This document shows positions 48,560 through 57,523 of a stretch of DNA of 64,000 nt, one piece after another. The notes under the pieces are model-generated. The model ran no database searches and was not told the origin of the DNA. It worked only from the letters and a program-made list of their open reading frames with translations. The position numbers were made by a program, and so were the translations under genes. Where the stretch lies: the NCBI GenBank assembly GCA_048268845.1, contig JBLWUQ010000003.1, positions 1 through 64,000 of the forward strand. The letters run 5' to 3'. The stretch comes from Muriiphilus sp048268845 (lineage in GTDB: Bacteria; Pseudomonadota; Alphaproteobacteria; Rhodobacterales; Rhodobacteraceae). The stretch's first letter is position 1. Each line of letters starts with the position of its first letter.

Positions 48560-50784
48560 CGGGGCCTCCGTCCCGGTTGCGCATGCGGCCCGAACACCGC
48601 GAGCACGGCGGGCAGGACCAGAAGATCGGCGATCAGTGCGAGGATATAGACGCTCATCGCGATGGCGCCGAAATCGGCGACGCCCTTGGTGGTGGCGAAG
48701 ATCGAGCCGCCCATGGCGAGGACCAGCACGGTAGACGTTGTTACCAAGGCCGGCGTGGCCTCGTCCAGCGCCTCGCGCAGGCGGGCGCGCTCGATCCGCC
48801 TGAAACTGCCGGTCAGGCGCAGCCGGTTGAGAACATGCAGCGTGTCGTCGACCGCCACCCCGAAGGCGACCGTCAGCGCCAGACCGTTGGCGAACTCGAT
48901 GCCATGGCCCGACAGCGCCAGCCACGCGCCGATCAGCGATACCGGCAGGATGTTCGGGACCAGAGAAATCAGCGCCACCCGGATCGAGCGCAGCCAGATG
49001 GCGATCAACACCCCGACCGCGACAAGCGCGACCAGCAGGCTCCGGTTCAGCTCGGTCAGGATCATGGCCGCCACCCGCGCCGTCATCACCGGCAGGCCGG
49101 TGACAGCGCTGATGTCGACGCCCGCCAGCGCCGGATTGGCGGCGATGGCATCATCGATCCGCGCCGCCAGCGCATCGGTCTGCTCGCCGCTCTCATACTG
49201 GAACGACAGCGTCACCAGCGCCCGGCTGCCATCCTCGGACAGCAGGCGGCGTGTCAGCGCCTCGGGGATTTCCTCGCTGCCGCCCATGTCGCGCGACAGC
49301 CGCACCAGCGATTGCACCTTGTCGCTGTTTGCAGCGCGCGCGACCGTGTCGTGCACCTCCGAGATCACCTCGGGGTCGGTCGAGCGCACCGCGACCTGAA
49401 GCACCGACACCGGCGTCACCTTTGCCTCGATGTCGCGGAAGGCGGCGATCACCGGTTCCTTGGGGCTGAGGCTGTCGAGGATCGAGTAGCGCGGGCCGGC
49501 CTGACTGTAAAAGACCGTCGCCACCGCCAGCACGATCAGCGCGACGGCGGCAACGCTGCGCGGGCGGGCGAGCGCGAGCCGTGGCAGGTAGGCGAAGAAC
49601 AGCCCGCTGGGCGGGCGTTTCATCAGCCGCGCGAAGGTCTCGTCGAACCATGCGTAGCGCCCGGCGGTGGCCAGGATCAGCGTCTGGGTCAAGAGCACCG
49701 TGGCGGTCGAAAACAGGATCACGAGCGCGCCCATGCGGCCAAGCTCGGCGATGATCTCGGCGCGCGACAGGGTCAGCGCGCCGAAGGCTATGGCGGTGGT
49801 TACACCCGCGAAGATGCAGGCGATCGCCACCCGCCGCACCGCGCGCAGCGTGGCGCGCTTGCTGTCGCGCCCGGCCTGACGCGCGCGCTCAAAGCTGATG
49901 TGAATCGAATCCGACGTCGCAAGGATCAGGACCAGCACCGGCAGCGTCACCGACACCGTGTTCACGGTGACGCCAAGGTGGCCGAACACCCCCAGCGTGA
50001 TGACGAGCGAGACCAATGGCCCCGCCAGCGTGAGCAGTCCAAGCGTGACGCTGCGCAACGCGATCACCGCGACGGTAAAGCCGACAGCGGCCCCGATCAG
50101 GTTCAACAGCAGCACATCATGCACCAGTCCGCGCACGACCCGGTCGCGCAGCACCGGATAGCCCGACAGGCGCAGCTTTGCCCCCGAGGCCGCTTCGGCC
50201 CGCGCGGCCAGTTGCGCCAGGGCGTCGATCTGGCCGGCCCGGCCATCCTGCAACCCCGAGCCGAGATCGCGGATCGGCAGGATCGCCACCATAGCCTTGC
50301 GGTCCGGTCCCATCAGGCGGCGCAGTGCTGCGTTGCCTTCGCGCTCGGCCTCGAACCTCTTGGCCATCGTGGCGCGGTCGGGTAGCGGGAAGGGCACCAG
50401 CGGCTCGACAGCGCCAGCCTCACCCGTGACCTGCAGCGACAGGGGCGATACCGCCGCGCGCACGCCATCGACGAACTGGGCGTCGAGCAGGAAATCCGAC
50501 ACCGCCGTCAGCAGTACCGGATCGGCCAGATCGTCGGCCTCGATCAGCACGATCACGTCGTTGGAATCGCTCTCGAACGCGCGCGCGACGTCGAGAAATT
50601 CCTCGTAGGCGGGAAAATCGCTGCGGAAAAACCGCAGGAGCGCATCGTCGAACGTGACCTTGGCGGCGCCGGTGACGCCGAAGACCAGAAGCCCGGCGAA
50701 CACCAGCCAGAGCAACCCAAAGCGCGCGCGCAGAGTCGCCAGTGCCGAGGCCAGCGCCCGGCCGAACCGCCCTTGCGAAAACAC
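48556..50784 (-). CDS. MMPL/RND-superfamily exporter
   Basis: A 742-residue inner-membrane transporter with about 12 membrane helices in two similar halves, each with a large periplasmic loop. Landmarks are a sterol-sensing-like core in each half (DSIHISFERARQAGRD, then AFGVAVDDTLHVLNRLRLTG) and RVAIACIFAGVTTAIAFGAL. Such RND proteins move lipids, hopanoids or lipophilic compounds, driven by the proton gradient. The start is GTG at 50784 with GGAAGGGG upstream. It lacks an outer-membrane partner here, and a small secreted protein gene is coupled to its end. Confidence 0.9.
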   Translation of the reverse strand: MFSQGRFGRALASALATLRARFGLLWLVFAGLLVFGVTGAAKVTFDDALLRFFRSDFPAYEEFLDVARAFESDSNDVIVLIEADDLADPVLLTAVSDFLLDAQFVDGVRAAVSPLSLQVTGEAGAVEPLVPFPLPDRATMAKRFEAEREGNAALRRLMGPDRKAMVAILPIRDLGSGLQDGRAGQIDALAQLAARAEAASGAKLRLSGYPVLRDRVVRGLVHDVLLLNLIGAAVGFTVAVIALRSVTLGLLTLAGPLVSLVITLGVFGHLGVTVNTVSVTLPVLVLILATSDSIHISFERARQAGRDSKRATLRAVRRVAIACIFAGVTTAIAFGALTLSRAEIIAELGRMGALVILFSTATVLLTQTLILATAGRYAWFDETFARLMKRPPSGLFFAYLPRLALARPRSVAAVALIVLAVATVFYSQAGPRYSILDSLSPKEPVIAAFRDIEAKVTPVSVLQVAVRSTDPEVISEVHDTVARAANSDKVQSLVRLSRDMGGSEEIPEALTRRLLSEDGSRALVTLSFQYESGEQTDALAARIDDAIAANPALAGVDISAVTGLPVMTARVAAMILTELNRSLLVALVAVGVLIAIWLRSIRVALISLVPNILPVSLIGAWLALSGHGIEFANGLALTVAFGVAVDDTLHVLNRLRLTGSFRRIERARLREALDEATPALVTTSTVLVLAMGGSIFATTKGVADFGAIAMSVYILALIADLLVLPAVLAVFGPHAQPGRRPR

Positions 50785-50925
50785 TAGCGTCCCCTTCCCG
50801 TCACGGGAGGGACCTGCCCGGCACCGGCCACCATGATCTGCCTCTCAGGTATTTCCGCGCCAGCTAGCCAGTGCGGGGCCGAAATGGCAAGAACCGGCGA
50901 TCATGCCGCGTGGGATAGGTGTTCC

Positions 50926-53424
50926 CTACCCGTCCGCCCGGATGCGCGCGTTCGTCGGGTCGTGCGGGCTGTCCTGGGTGATCTCCGCGTCCCACATCCG
51001 GTTCTGCATCATCACCTTCAACTTCGTGCCCGGCGCCGCCAGATCGGGGCGGACATAGCCCATCCCGATCGACTTGCCGAACGCGACCGAGTAGCCGCCC
51101 GAGGTCAGCCGCCCGACCTTTTCGCCGCCGGAAAACAGCGCCTCGCGGCCCCAGGGGTCGGCATCCTCCGGCCCGCCGATCAGCAGCGTCACGCAGAGCG
51201 ACCGGATACCCGTCGCCTGCATCGCCGCCTTGCCGTGAAAGTCCTTCGCAAGGTCCACGAACCGATCCAGCCCGGCCTCGAGCGGTGTGGCGTCGCGGCC
51301 CAGTTCGGTGCCGAAGGCCCGGTAGCTTTTCTCCTGCCTGAGCCAGTTCTGCGCCCGCGCCCCGACCGGCTTCAACCCGTGTTTCGCGCCTGCCTGCATC
51401 AGCAGATCCCACAGGTAGTTCTGCATCTCGATCGGGTGATGCAACTCCCACCCCAACTCACCGGTATAGGCCACGCGCACCGCCGTCAGCGGGCACATGC
51501 CAAGCTCGATCCGCCGCGCCGACAGCCAAGGGAAGCGCTTGTTGGACAGCGCTGTTTCCGGCTCGGCGTCCTTGATCACCTCCGCCAGAATGGCGCGCGC
51601 GTTCGGCCCGGCGAGGGCGAAGACGCCGGTGCGGGTGGTATGGTCCTCGACCTCGATGCGGCCGAACTCGGCCTCCTTGTCCTCCACGGCCTTGAGCAGA
51701 TAGTCGCGGTCATAGGCGTGCCAGCCCCCGGCCGAGATCAGCATGAAGCGGTCCTCGGCCTCGCGGATGATGGTGTATTCGGTGCGCGTCGTGCCCGTCG
51801 CCGTCAGCGCATAGGTCAGGTTGATGCGGCCGACCTTGGGCAGTTTGTTGGTGGTGAACCAGTCAAGGAACGCCGCCGCGCCGGGGCCTTTCACCAGATG
51901 CTTGGCAAAGGCGGTGGCGTCGATCAGCCCGGCGGCCTCGCGGATCGCGCGTGCTTCGGCCTCGGCGTATTGCCACCAGCCGCCGCGCCGGAAACTGCGC
52001 GCCTCGTGGTCGAAATTGTCGGGCGCGTCCAGCGGGCCGTAGTAGTTCGGCCGCTCCCACCCGTTCACCTGCCCGAACTGCGCGCCCAGCGCCTTTTGCC
52101 GGTCATAGGCGGGCGCGGTGCGCAGCGGGCGGCAGGCTTCGCGTTCCTCGTCGGGGTGGTGCAGGATGAAGACGTGGGAGTAACATTCCTCGTTCTTGCG
52201 CGCGGCGTATTCGGTGGTGATCCAGTCGCCGTAGCGCTTGGGGTCGAGGCTGGCCATGTCGATCTCGGCCTCGCCCTCGACCATCATCTGCGCGAGGTAA
52301 TAGCCGGTGCCGCCCGCCGCCGTGATGCCGAAGGAAAACCCCTCCGCCAGCCACATGTTGCGCAGGCCCGGTGCCGGGCCGACCAGCGGGTTTCCGTCCG
52401 GGGTGTAGCAGATCGGGCCGTTGAAATCGTCCTTCAGCCCGACCGTTTCCGAGGTCGGGATGCGGTGGATCATCGACAGGTATTCCTGCTCGATCCGCTC
52501 GAGATCGAGGGCGAACAGGTCGGCGCGGAAGCTGTCGGGCACGGCGTATTCGAACCGGGCGGGCGCGCCCTGTTCATAGGGGCCGAGGATCCAGCCGCCG
52601 CGTTCCTCGCGCACATACCATTTCGCGTCGGCGTCGCGCAGCACCGGGTGCTCGCCGTGGGTCTTGCGATACTCGACCAGCGCCGGGTCGGGTTCGGTCA
52701 CGATATACTGATGCTCGACCGGGATCGCGGGAATTCTGATGCCGAGAAGCTGCGCCGTGCGTTGCGCGTGGTTGCCGGTGGCGGTGACGACATGCTCGGC
52801 GCGGATCTCGAAACTCTCGTCCGAGGGCACAAGGTTTCCGCCCTTCTCGACCATCACGAATCCGCGCACGATCCACTCGGACCCGGTCCATTCATAGCTG
52901 TCGACTTGACGCTTTCGAACAATCTCGACCCCGCGCTGGCGCGCGCCCTTGGCCATCGCCATGGTGACATCGGCGGGGTTGATATAGCCGTCGGTCGGGT
53001 GAAACAGCGCCCCCACAAGGTCTTCACTGCGCACCAGCGGCCAACGCTCCCTGATCTGCGCTGGCGTCAGAAACTCGTAAGGGATGCCCACCGACTCGGC
53101 GATCGAGGCGTAAAGCTGATACTCGTCCATCCGCGCGCTTGTCTGGGCCATGCGCAGGTTGCCGACGACGCTGAAACCGGCGTTGAGCCCGGTTTCCTCT
53201 TCCAGCGTCTTGTAAAACTTCACCGAGTAGTCGTGGATATGGCTGGTGGCATATCCCATGTTGAACAGGGGCAGCAGCCCGGCGGCGTGCCATGTCGAGC
53301 CAGACGTCAACTCATCACGCTCAAGCAGCATCACGTCGGACCATCCGGCGCGGGCAAGGTGATAGGCGATGCCGGTGCCGACCGCGCCGCCGCCGACCAC
53401 AAGGGCTTTCACATGGGTTTTCAT
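50926..53424 (-). CDS. Dimethylglycine/sarcosine dehydrogenase-type FAD enzyme with GcvT domain
   Basis: An 832-residue two-part enzyme. The N-terminal FAD domain begins ALVVGGGAVGTGIAYHLARA and has TSGSTWHAAGLLPLFNMGY, whose His is the usual covalent FAD attachment site of dimethylglycine and sarcosine dehydrogenases. The C-terminal half is a GcvT-like folate-binding fold (RVAYTGELGWELHHPIEMQN, GTELGRDATPLEAGLDRF). It probably demethylates an N-methyl amino acid and passes C1 units to tetrahydrofolate. It is single in its locus. GAGGAG precedes the ATG. The true substrate is not fixed by sequence. Confidence 0.9.
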   Translation of the reverse strand: MKTHVKALVVGGGAVGTGIAYHLARAGWSDVMLLERDELTSGSTWHAAGLLPLFNMGYATSHIHDYSVKFYKTLEEETGLNAGFSVVGNLRMAQTSARMDEYQLYASIAESVGIPYEFLTPAQIRERWPLVRSEDLVGALFHPTDGYINPADVTMAMAKGARQRGVEIVRKRQVDSYEWTGSEWIVRGFVMVEKGGNLVPSDESFEIRAEHVVTATGNHAQRTAQLLGIRIPAIPVEHQYIVTEPDPALVEYRKTHGEHPVLRDADAKWYVREERGGWILGPYEQGAPARFEYAVPDSFRADLFALDLERIEQEYLSMIHRIPTSETVGLKDDFNGPICYTPDGNPLVGPAPGLRNMWLAEGFSFGITAAGGTGYYLAQMMVEGEAEIDMASLDPKRYGDWITTEYAARKNEECYSHVFILHHPDEEREACRPLRTAPAYDRQKALGAQFGQVNGWERPNYYGPLDAPDNFDHEARSFRRGGWWQYAEAEARAIREAAGLIDATAFAKHLVKGPGAAAFLDWFTTNKLPKVGRINLTYALTATGTTRTEYTIIREAEDRFMLISAGGWHAYDRDYLLKAVEDKEAEFGRIEVEDHTTRTGVFALAGPNARAILAEVIKDAEPETALSNKRFPWLSARRIELGMCPLTAVRVAYTGELGWELHHPIEMQNYLWDLLMQAGAKHGLKPVGARAQNWLRQEKSYRAFGTELGRDATPLEAGLDRFVDLAKDFHGKAAMQATGIRSLCVTLLIGGPEDADPWGREALFSGGEKVGRLTSGGYSVAFGKSIGMGYVRPDLAAPGTKLKVMMQNRMWDAEITQDSPHDPTNARIRADG

Positions 53425-53535
53425 CAGGCGACTCCTCAGCGCGGATGGTTGCGCACAGATTGCCGAAAACGCGGATTTGGCGAAAGGTGTGTCCGACCGA
53501 AAAACGCCTGAAACCGACAGCCGGGGCCGGGTTGG

Positions 53536-54219
53536 CTAGCGCCGCAAGGCCGCATCGAACTTGTGGATCGGCAGCACGGGCGACAGGATCGCGCGCAATT
53601 CGGCGCGTTTCGGATCGTCCGGGTCGAACAGGCTGTAGCAGACGTAATCCTGCACGATGGCGCCCTGCTGCTCATAGCCGTAGCTCAGGAACTCACGCCC
53701 GGCCTCGGTGGTCCACCAGTAGGGATCGACCGAGGCCGTGGTTTCCGATGCGCTCTCGGCGATGGTGTAGTTGGTCAGGTTGCGGTTCTGCCATTGCCAG
53801 ACATGCATCAACTCATGCGCCATGATCAGCGCGGTGGGATAGGGCACCGCGTCGGGCCAGCCTTCGAATGTGTCGGGGAGGTAGTAGTCGAAGCTGAAAT
53901 AGACCTTGTCATACAGCACGAAGGCGGCGGGCCAGGTCCAGGTGCGCTGGGTCGAACGTTTGCGTTCGCAGATCCCCTCGGGCGGCTTGCGCGGACCTTC
54001 AGTGGTGACAGCCGGATCGGGCGTGCGCGGGCGCGGCAGTGGCAGCACGCCGATTCCCGCCGTCACCTGCACCGCATCGGCGTCGAGCGTGTCGCCGAAG
54101 AACGCATCGGCAAAGTCGCGCTCGGCCGGGGTCAGGCCGCGCGCGCAGGCCGACAGAAGCACCAGCGCCGCGATTGCGGCGATGGTTCTGGCGGCGCGGT
54201 TCGGTCTGGTTTCGGCCAA
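53536..54219 (-). CDS. Lipoprotein with zincin-like HELMH motif
   Basis: A 227-residue predicted lipoprotein. The signal ends in the lipobox LLSAC near residue 24. The core holds ALIMAHELMHVWQWQNRNLT, whose HExxH motif suggests a metal-dependent peptidase fold, but a third ligand cannot be assigned. The family is unnamed to me. The start is a TTG; the one at 54219 lies 7 bp from GGGGGA and is preferred to TTG at 54225. It is a single gene between the dehydrogenase-type and small membrane-protein genes. Confidence 0.78.
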   Translation of the reverse strand: MAETRPNRAARTIAAIAALVLLSACARGLTPAERDFADAFFGDTLDADAVQVTAGIGVLPLPRPRTPDPAVTTEGPRKPPEGICERKRSTQRTWTWPAAFVLYDKVYFSFDYYLPDTFEGWPDAVPYPTALIMAHELMHVWQWQNRNLTNYTIAESASETTASVDPYWWTTEAGREFLSYGYEQQGAIVQDYVCYSLFDPDDPKRAELRAILSPVLPIHKFDAALRR

Positions 54220-54305
54220 GTGCAATCCCCCGGATCAGACCCAAGGGATGCGGGCGCGCGCGGCATCTTGTCAAGCCTCGCGCGCCGGTTTGGTTCGGGC
54301 CGAGG

Positions 54306-54719
54306 TCAGGCGGGCGTCAGCTTGGCGCGCCAGACCGCGATGCCCAGCCATGCCATCGCCACCACGATCAGGATCGCGCCCAACAGCACCAGATAGGGCG
54401 GCACACCCAGCACGATTTCCGCGAGGATGCCGATCGGCATCAGCATCCCGGCAAAAGCCAGATACGAGACCCACTTGGCCGACATCTGGTCGATCGGCAT
54501 TTTCCACACGAGATAGCCGATCAGCACGTTCAGAAGCGCAAAGAGGTTGCCGTGAACATGTGCCAGCCGCGCCTCGAAATGCGTGCCAATGCCGTAATCC
54601 GCGATCCACTGTTCCTTGCCCGGCGCGAAATCGCGCAGGTAGATCAGCAGGAATCCATAAGCCATGAAGGCGGCGAGAAACAGAAGCCCGCCAGCGATAT
54701 TGAGTTTTCCGTAAGTCAT
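54306..54719 (-). CDS. Small membrane protein behind two operator-like palindromes
   Basis: A 137-residue protein with four membrane helices that I do not recognise by family. The second helix region HFEARLAHVHGNLFALLNVL is rich in histidines and could bind haem or a metal. The ATG at 54719 has AAGGACC upstream; an in-frame start at 54815 would overlap the operator region and is rejected. Two 16-bp palindromes upstream suggest tight repression or activation by one dimeric regulator. Confidence 0.75.
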   Translation of the reverse strand: MTYGKLNIAGGLLFLAAFMAYGFLLIYLRDFAPGKEQWIADYGIGTHFEARLAHVHGNLFALLNVLIGYLVWKMPIDQMSAKWVSYLAFAGMLMPIGILAEIVLGVPPYLVLLGAILIVVAMAWLGIAVWRAKLTPA

Positions 54720-54790
54720 TTGCCCGGTCCTTGTCGGTGATCCGCACGGCCCGCGCCCCATGCTCAGGCCGCCGCAATACCGGGGGCAGT

Positions 54791-54839
54791 GTAATACCGA
54801 TATAACTCCCGGCAAGAGAAAACGTTATACGAATATAAC
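54791..54839. promoter_or_regulatory. Two 16-bp operator-like palindromes
   Basis: GTAATACCGATATAAC (54791-54806, one mismatch) and GTTATACGAATATAAC (54824-54839, perfect 6-4-6) share the same arm and spacer size. Their centres are 33 bp apart, about three helical turns. They lie upstream of the minus-strand gene starting at 54719. Confidence 0.75.
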
Positions 54840-54868
54840 GCGGGGCGAAATGTCGCGGATTGCCGAAC

Positions 54869-55855
54869 CTACAACATCCCCGGCACCACCAGATCGGGCG
54901 GGCGGTGGCCGTCGGCGAAGGTCTTGATGTTGATGATCACCTTCTCGCCCATCTCGATCCGCCCTTCGCGGGTGGCCGAGCCCATGTGCGGCAGCAGCAC
55001 CACGTTGTTGAGGTCGCGCAGGCGCGGGTTGATGTCGGGGCCGCGCTCGAACACGTCGAGGCCGGCGCCGGCAATCTCGCCCGCGCGCAGCATCCGGGTC
55101 AGGGCGTTTTCGTCGATCACCTCGCCGCGCGAGGTGTTCACGATCACCGCGTCCTGCTTCATCAGCTTGAGGCGGCGCGCATTCATCAGGTGGAAGGTCG
55201 ACGGCGTGTGCGGGCAGTTGATCGAGATGATGTCCATCCGGCTGACCATCTGGTCAAGGCTTTCCCAATAGGTCGCCTCGTGCGCCGCCTCGATATCGGC
55301 GTGAAGCCGGCGGCGGTTGTGGTAATGCACCTGCATCCCGAAGCAGCGTGCGCGCTTGGCTACTGCCTGCCCGATCCGGCCCATGCCGAGGATGCCCAGC
55401 CGCCGCCCTGAAATCCGCCCGCCCAGCAGCGCGGTCGGCGACCAGCCCTGCCAGGTGCCCGCATGCATCACGGCAAGCCCCTCCGGGATGCGCCGGGTGA
55501 CGGCGAGGATCAGCGCCATCGTCATGTCGGCGGTGTCGTCGGCGCTGACACCGGGGGTATTGGCGACGAGGATGCCGCGCTGGCGCGCGGTGGCGACGTC
55601 GATATGGTCGACCCCGGCGCCGTAATTCGCGATCAGCTTGAGCTTGTCGCCCGCCGTGGCCAGCATCTTCTGGTCGATCTGATCGGTCAGCGTCGGCACC
55701 AGAACATCCGCCCGCTGCATCGCCTCGGCCAGCGCCTCACGCGACATCGGCGTGTCGTCGTCGCGCAGGTCGACGTCGAAAAGCTCCTTCATTCGGGTTT
55801 CGACCACCTCCGGCAACCGTCGCGTCACGACAACACTCAGCCGTTGAGAACCCAT
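54869..55855 (-). CDS. D-2-hydroxyacid dehydrogenase (glyoxylate reductase type)
   Basis: A 328-residue NAD(P)-dependent dehydrogenase. The Rossmann turn is LGILGMGRIGQAVAKRARCF near residues 153-172. The catalytic Arg is in NTSRGEVIDENALTRMLRAG, and the Glu and His follow in GLDVFERGPDINPRLRDLN and VVLLPHMGSATREGRIEMG. HNRRRLHAD after the second strand (three Arg) suggests NADPH use. The ATG at 55855 with GGAGGGG upstream is preferred to the frame start at 55906. It is divergent from an SH3-domain gene and distinct from ghrA. Confidence 0.9.
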   Translation of the reverse strand: MGSQRLSVVVTRRLPEVVETRMKELFDVDLRDDDTPMSREALAEAMQRADVLVPTLTDQIDQKMLATAGDKLKLIANYGAGVDHIDVATARQRGILVANTPGVSADDTADMTMALILAVTRRIPEGLAVMHAGTWQGWSPTALLGGRISGRRLGILGMGRIGQAVAKRARCFGMQVHYHNRRRLHADIEAAHEATYWESLDQMVSRMDIISINCPHTPSTFHLMNARRLKLMKQDAVIVNTSRGEVIDENALTRMLRAGEIAGAGLDVFERGPDINPRLRDLNNVVLLPHMGSATREGRIEMGEKVIINIKTFADGHRPPDLVVPGML

Positions 55856-55973
55856 GAAACCCCTCCGCTCGCTTTTCTTTCGCGCGTTTCGCTGGCATGG
55901 TGACAAGGAACGCGGAGAGGCACAAGCGCCGTTGGCGCAACAAATGAAAACAACCGCGTCGTTGGGCAGTCGG

Positions 55974-56483
55974 ATGACCGTATACGGTTATATGCGCTGG
56001 GCTTTGGCCTGTGTGGCGGGAGGCGTGCTTCTCGTCCAGTCGGCGCTTGCGCAGGATCGCGGGCCGGTCACCAATCTGCCCTTGCCGCGCTATGTCTCGC
56101 TGAAAACCGATGAAGGCAACGTCCGTCGCGGGCCATCGCTGTCGCACCGGATCGACTGGATCTTCGTGCGCCGGGGGATGCCGCTCGAGATCGTCGGCGA
56201 ATTCGGGCACTGGCGGAGGGTCCAGGACCGCGACGGGGTCGGCGGCTGGATACATTATTCGCTGTTGTCGGGGGTGCGCACCGGGCTGATCGAGGCCGAC
56301 CTGACCGCGGTGATGTCGGCGCCGAGCCCCGACAGCCCGGTCAAGGCCTATCTCGAGGCGGGGGTGATCGTCGCAATCAACAGTTGCGCGGCCGACTGGT
56401 GCAAGGTTCAGGTGGAGGGAACCAAGGGATGGATGGAGAAGACCGCGCTCTGGGGCGTGCGGCGGGACGAGATCTTCGACTAG
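55974..56483 (+). CDS. Exported bacterial SH3-domain protein
   Basis: A protein of about 169 residues with a signal peptide MRWALACVAGGVLLVQSALA (starting seven codons in) and two SH3-like modules: RYVSLKTDEGNVRRGPSLSH, then GWIHYSLLSGVRT, and later CKVQVEGTKGWMEKTALWG. Such domains bind peptidoglycan or other periplasmic targets. Start choices at 55944, 55974 and 55992 are all in frame; 55974 is a compromise with GGGCAG upstream. Its 3' end overlaps the next gene in another frame. Confidence 0.82.
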   Translation: MTVYGYMRWALACVAGGVLLVQSALAQDRGPVTNLPLPRYVSLKTDEGNVRRGPSLSHRIDWIFVRRGMPLEIVGEFGHWRRVQDRDGVGGWIHYSLLSGVRTGLIEADLTAVMSAPSPDSPVKAYLEAGVIVAINSCAADWCKVQVEGTKGWMEKTALWGVRRDEIFD

Positions 56484-57481
56484 GGATCGACACCGTCGAC
56501 ACGCAGGCCGCAGCCCGCACCCTGAACAGGTCCGGGCGGCGTTTCGTCGTCATCCACGCCACCGCCGACTGGCATCCGGCGGTCGCCAGCGGTGACAACG
56601 GCTTCTTTCCCAAGCTGGCGGCAGAGCTGGAAGGCCACGGCGTCGAGACCCGGCTGGTGCGCGCCCGCAGCCACCCGGCGGATATCCTCTCGGACCCCGA
56701 GGCCGGGCACATCCATCTGATGATCGGCACCATGCCGGGCTATGGGCCGAACCTGATGCATGTGAACCAGGGCTATATCCAGGGGTTCTGGTATCTTGAC
56801 GAGCTTGGCACCCACTGGAACAGCTCGCTTCGCTTCACGCAGTTCTGCGCCGACCGGGTGAACCGGGGCCATTCGGAATACTTCTTCAACGGCGTGTCGG
56901 GCTGGATGCTGCGCAACAACGTGTCCAACAGCCCGCAGGCCGAACGGCGGCCCGACCTGCTCGAACCGGCCCGCGCGGTCGTGTTCACGCAGGAGATCGA
57001 GTTTCAGCGCAACCGCGCGCATTACCTGACCAATGAACAGATGATCCGCACCGCGGCAGAGCATGACCGCCGCCGTCTGATCTATGTGAAACCGCACCCG
57101 CACCAGTCAAAGGCCGCGCTGCGCGACATTCTGGCGGTGACGCGCGATTATCAGAACGTCCGGGTGTCCGAAGCCTCGGTGCATGACCTGATCGAGATGT
57201 CCGACATCACCATCACGCAGAACTCAGCCGCCGGGTTCGAGGCATTGATGCAGAAAAAGCCGGTCGTGACCTGCGCCAAGTCCGACTACCAAGCCGCGAC
57301 GCTGACCGCGCGCACCGCCGGCGATCTGCGCGAGGCGCTGGAATACGGACCCGGCGCGATGGAGGGCTTCGCCTATGAGCAGTTCTTCTACTGGTTCCTC
57401 GGCCGCAACCTGCATGAGCCGGTGAAAGAGACCTTCGCCGAGCGGGCGGTGGCGCGGATCCGCGACAAGGCGTTTCTCTGA
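56429..57481 (+). CDS. Capsule polysaccharide-type glycosyltransferase
   Basis: A protein of about 350 residues resembling KpsC/KpsS-type capsule proteins. Landmarks are LIYVKPHPHQSKAALRDIL and MSDITITQNSAAGFEALMQK followed by KPVVTCAKSDY, a donor-binding pattern of that glycosyltransferase group. The frame extends to an ATG at 56384, and 56429 (ATG with AAGG before it) is preferred; both overlap the SH3 gene. It may transfer a Kdo-like or other acidic sugar. The overlap of about 55 bp with the SH3 gene in another frame is unusual. Confidence 0.72.
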   Translation: MDGEDRALGRAAGRDLRLGIDTVDTQAAARTLNRSGRRFVVIHATADWHPAVASGDNGFFPKLAAELEGHGVETRLVRARSHPADILSDPEAGHIHLMIGTMPGYGPNLMHVNQGYIQGFWYLDELGTHWNSSLRFTQFCADRVNRGHSEYFFNGVSGWMLRNNVSNSPQAERRPDLLEPARAVVFTQEIEFQRNRAHYLTNEQMIRTAAEHDRRRLIYVKPHPHQSKAALRDILAVTRDYQNVRVSEASVHDLIEMSDITITQNSAAGFEALMQKKPVVTCAKSDYQAATLTARTAGDLREALEYGPGAMEGFAYEQFFYWFLGRNLHEPVKETFAERAVARIRDKAFL

Positions 57482-57523
57482 CGCCACGGACAACGCCGGC
57501 GCGGCAAGCCCCTGCAAAGAGCC

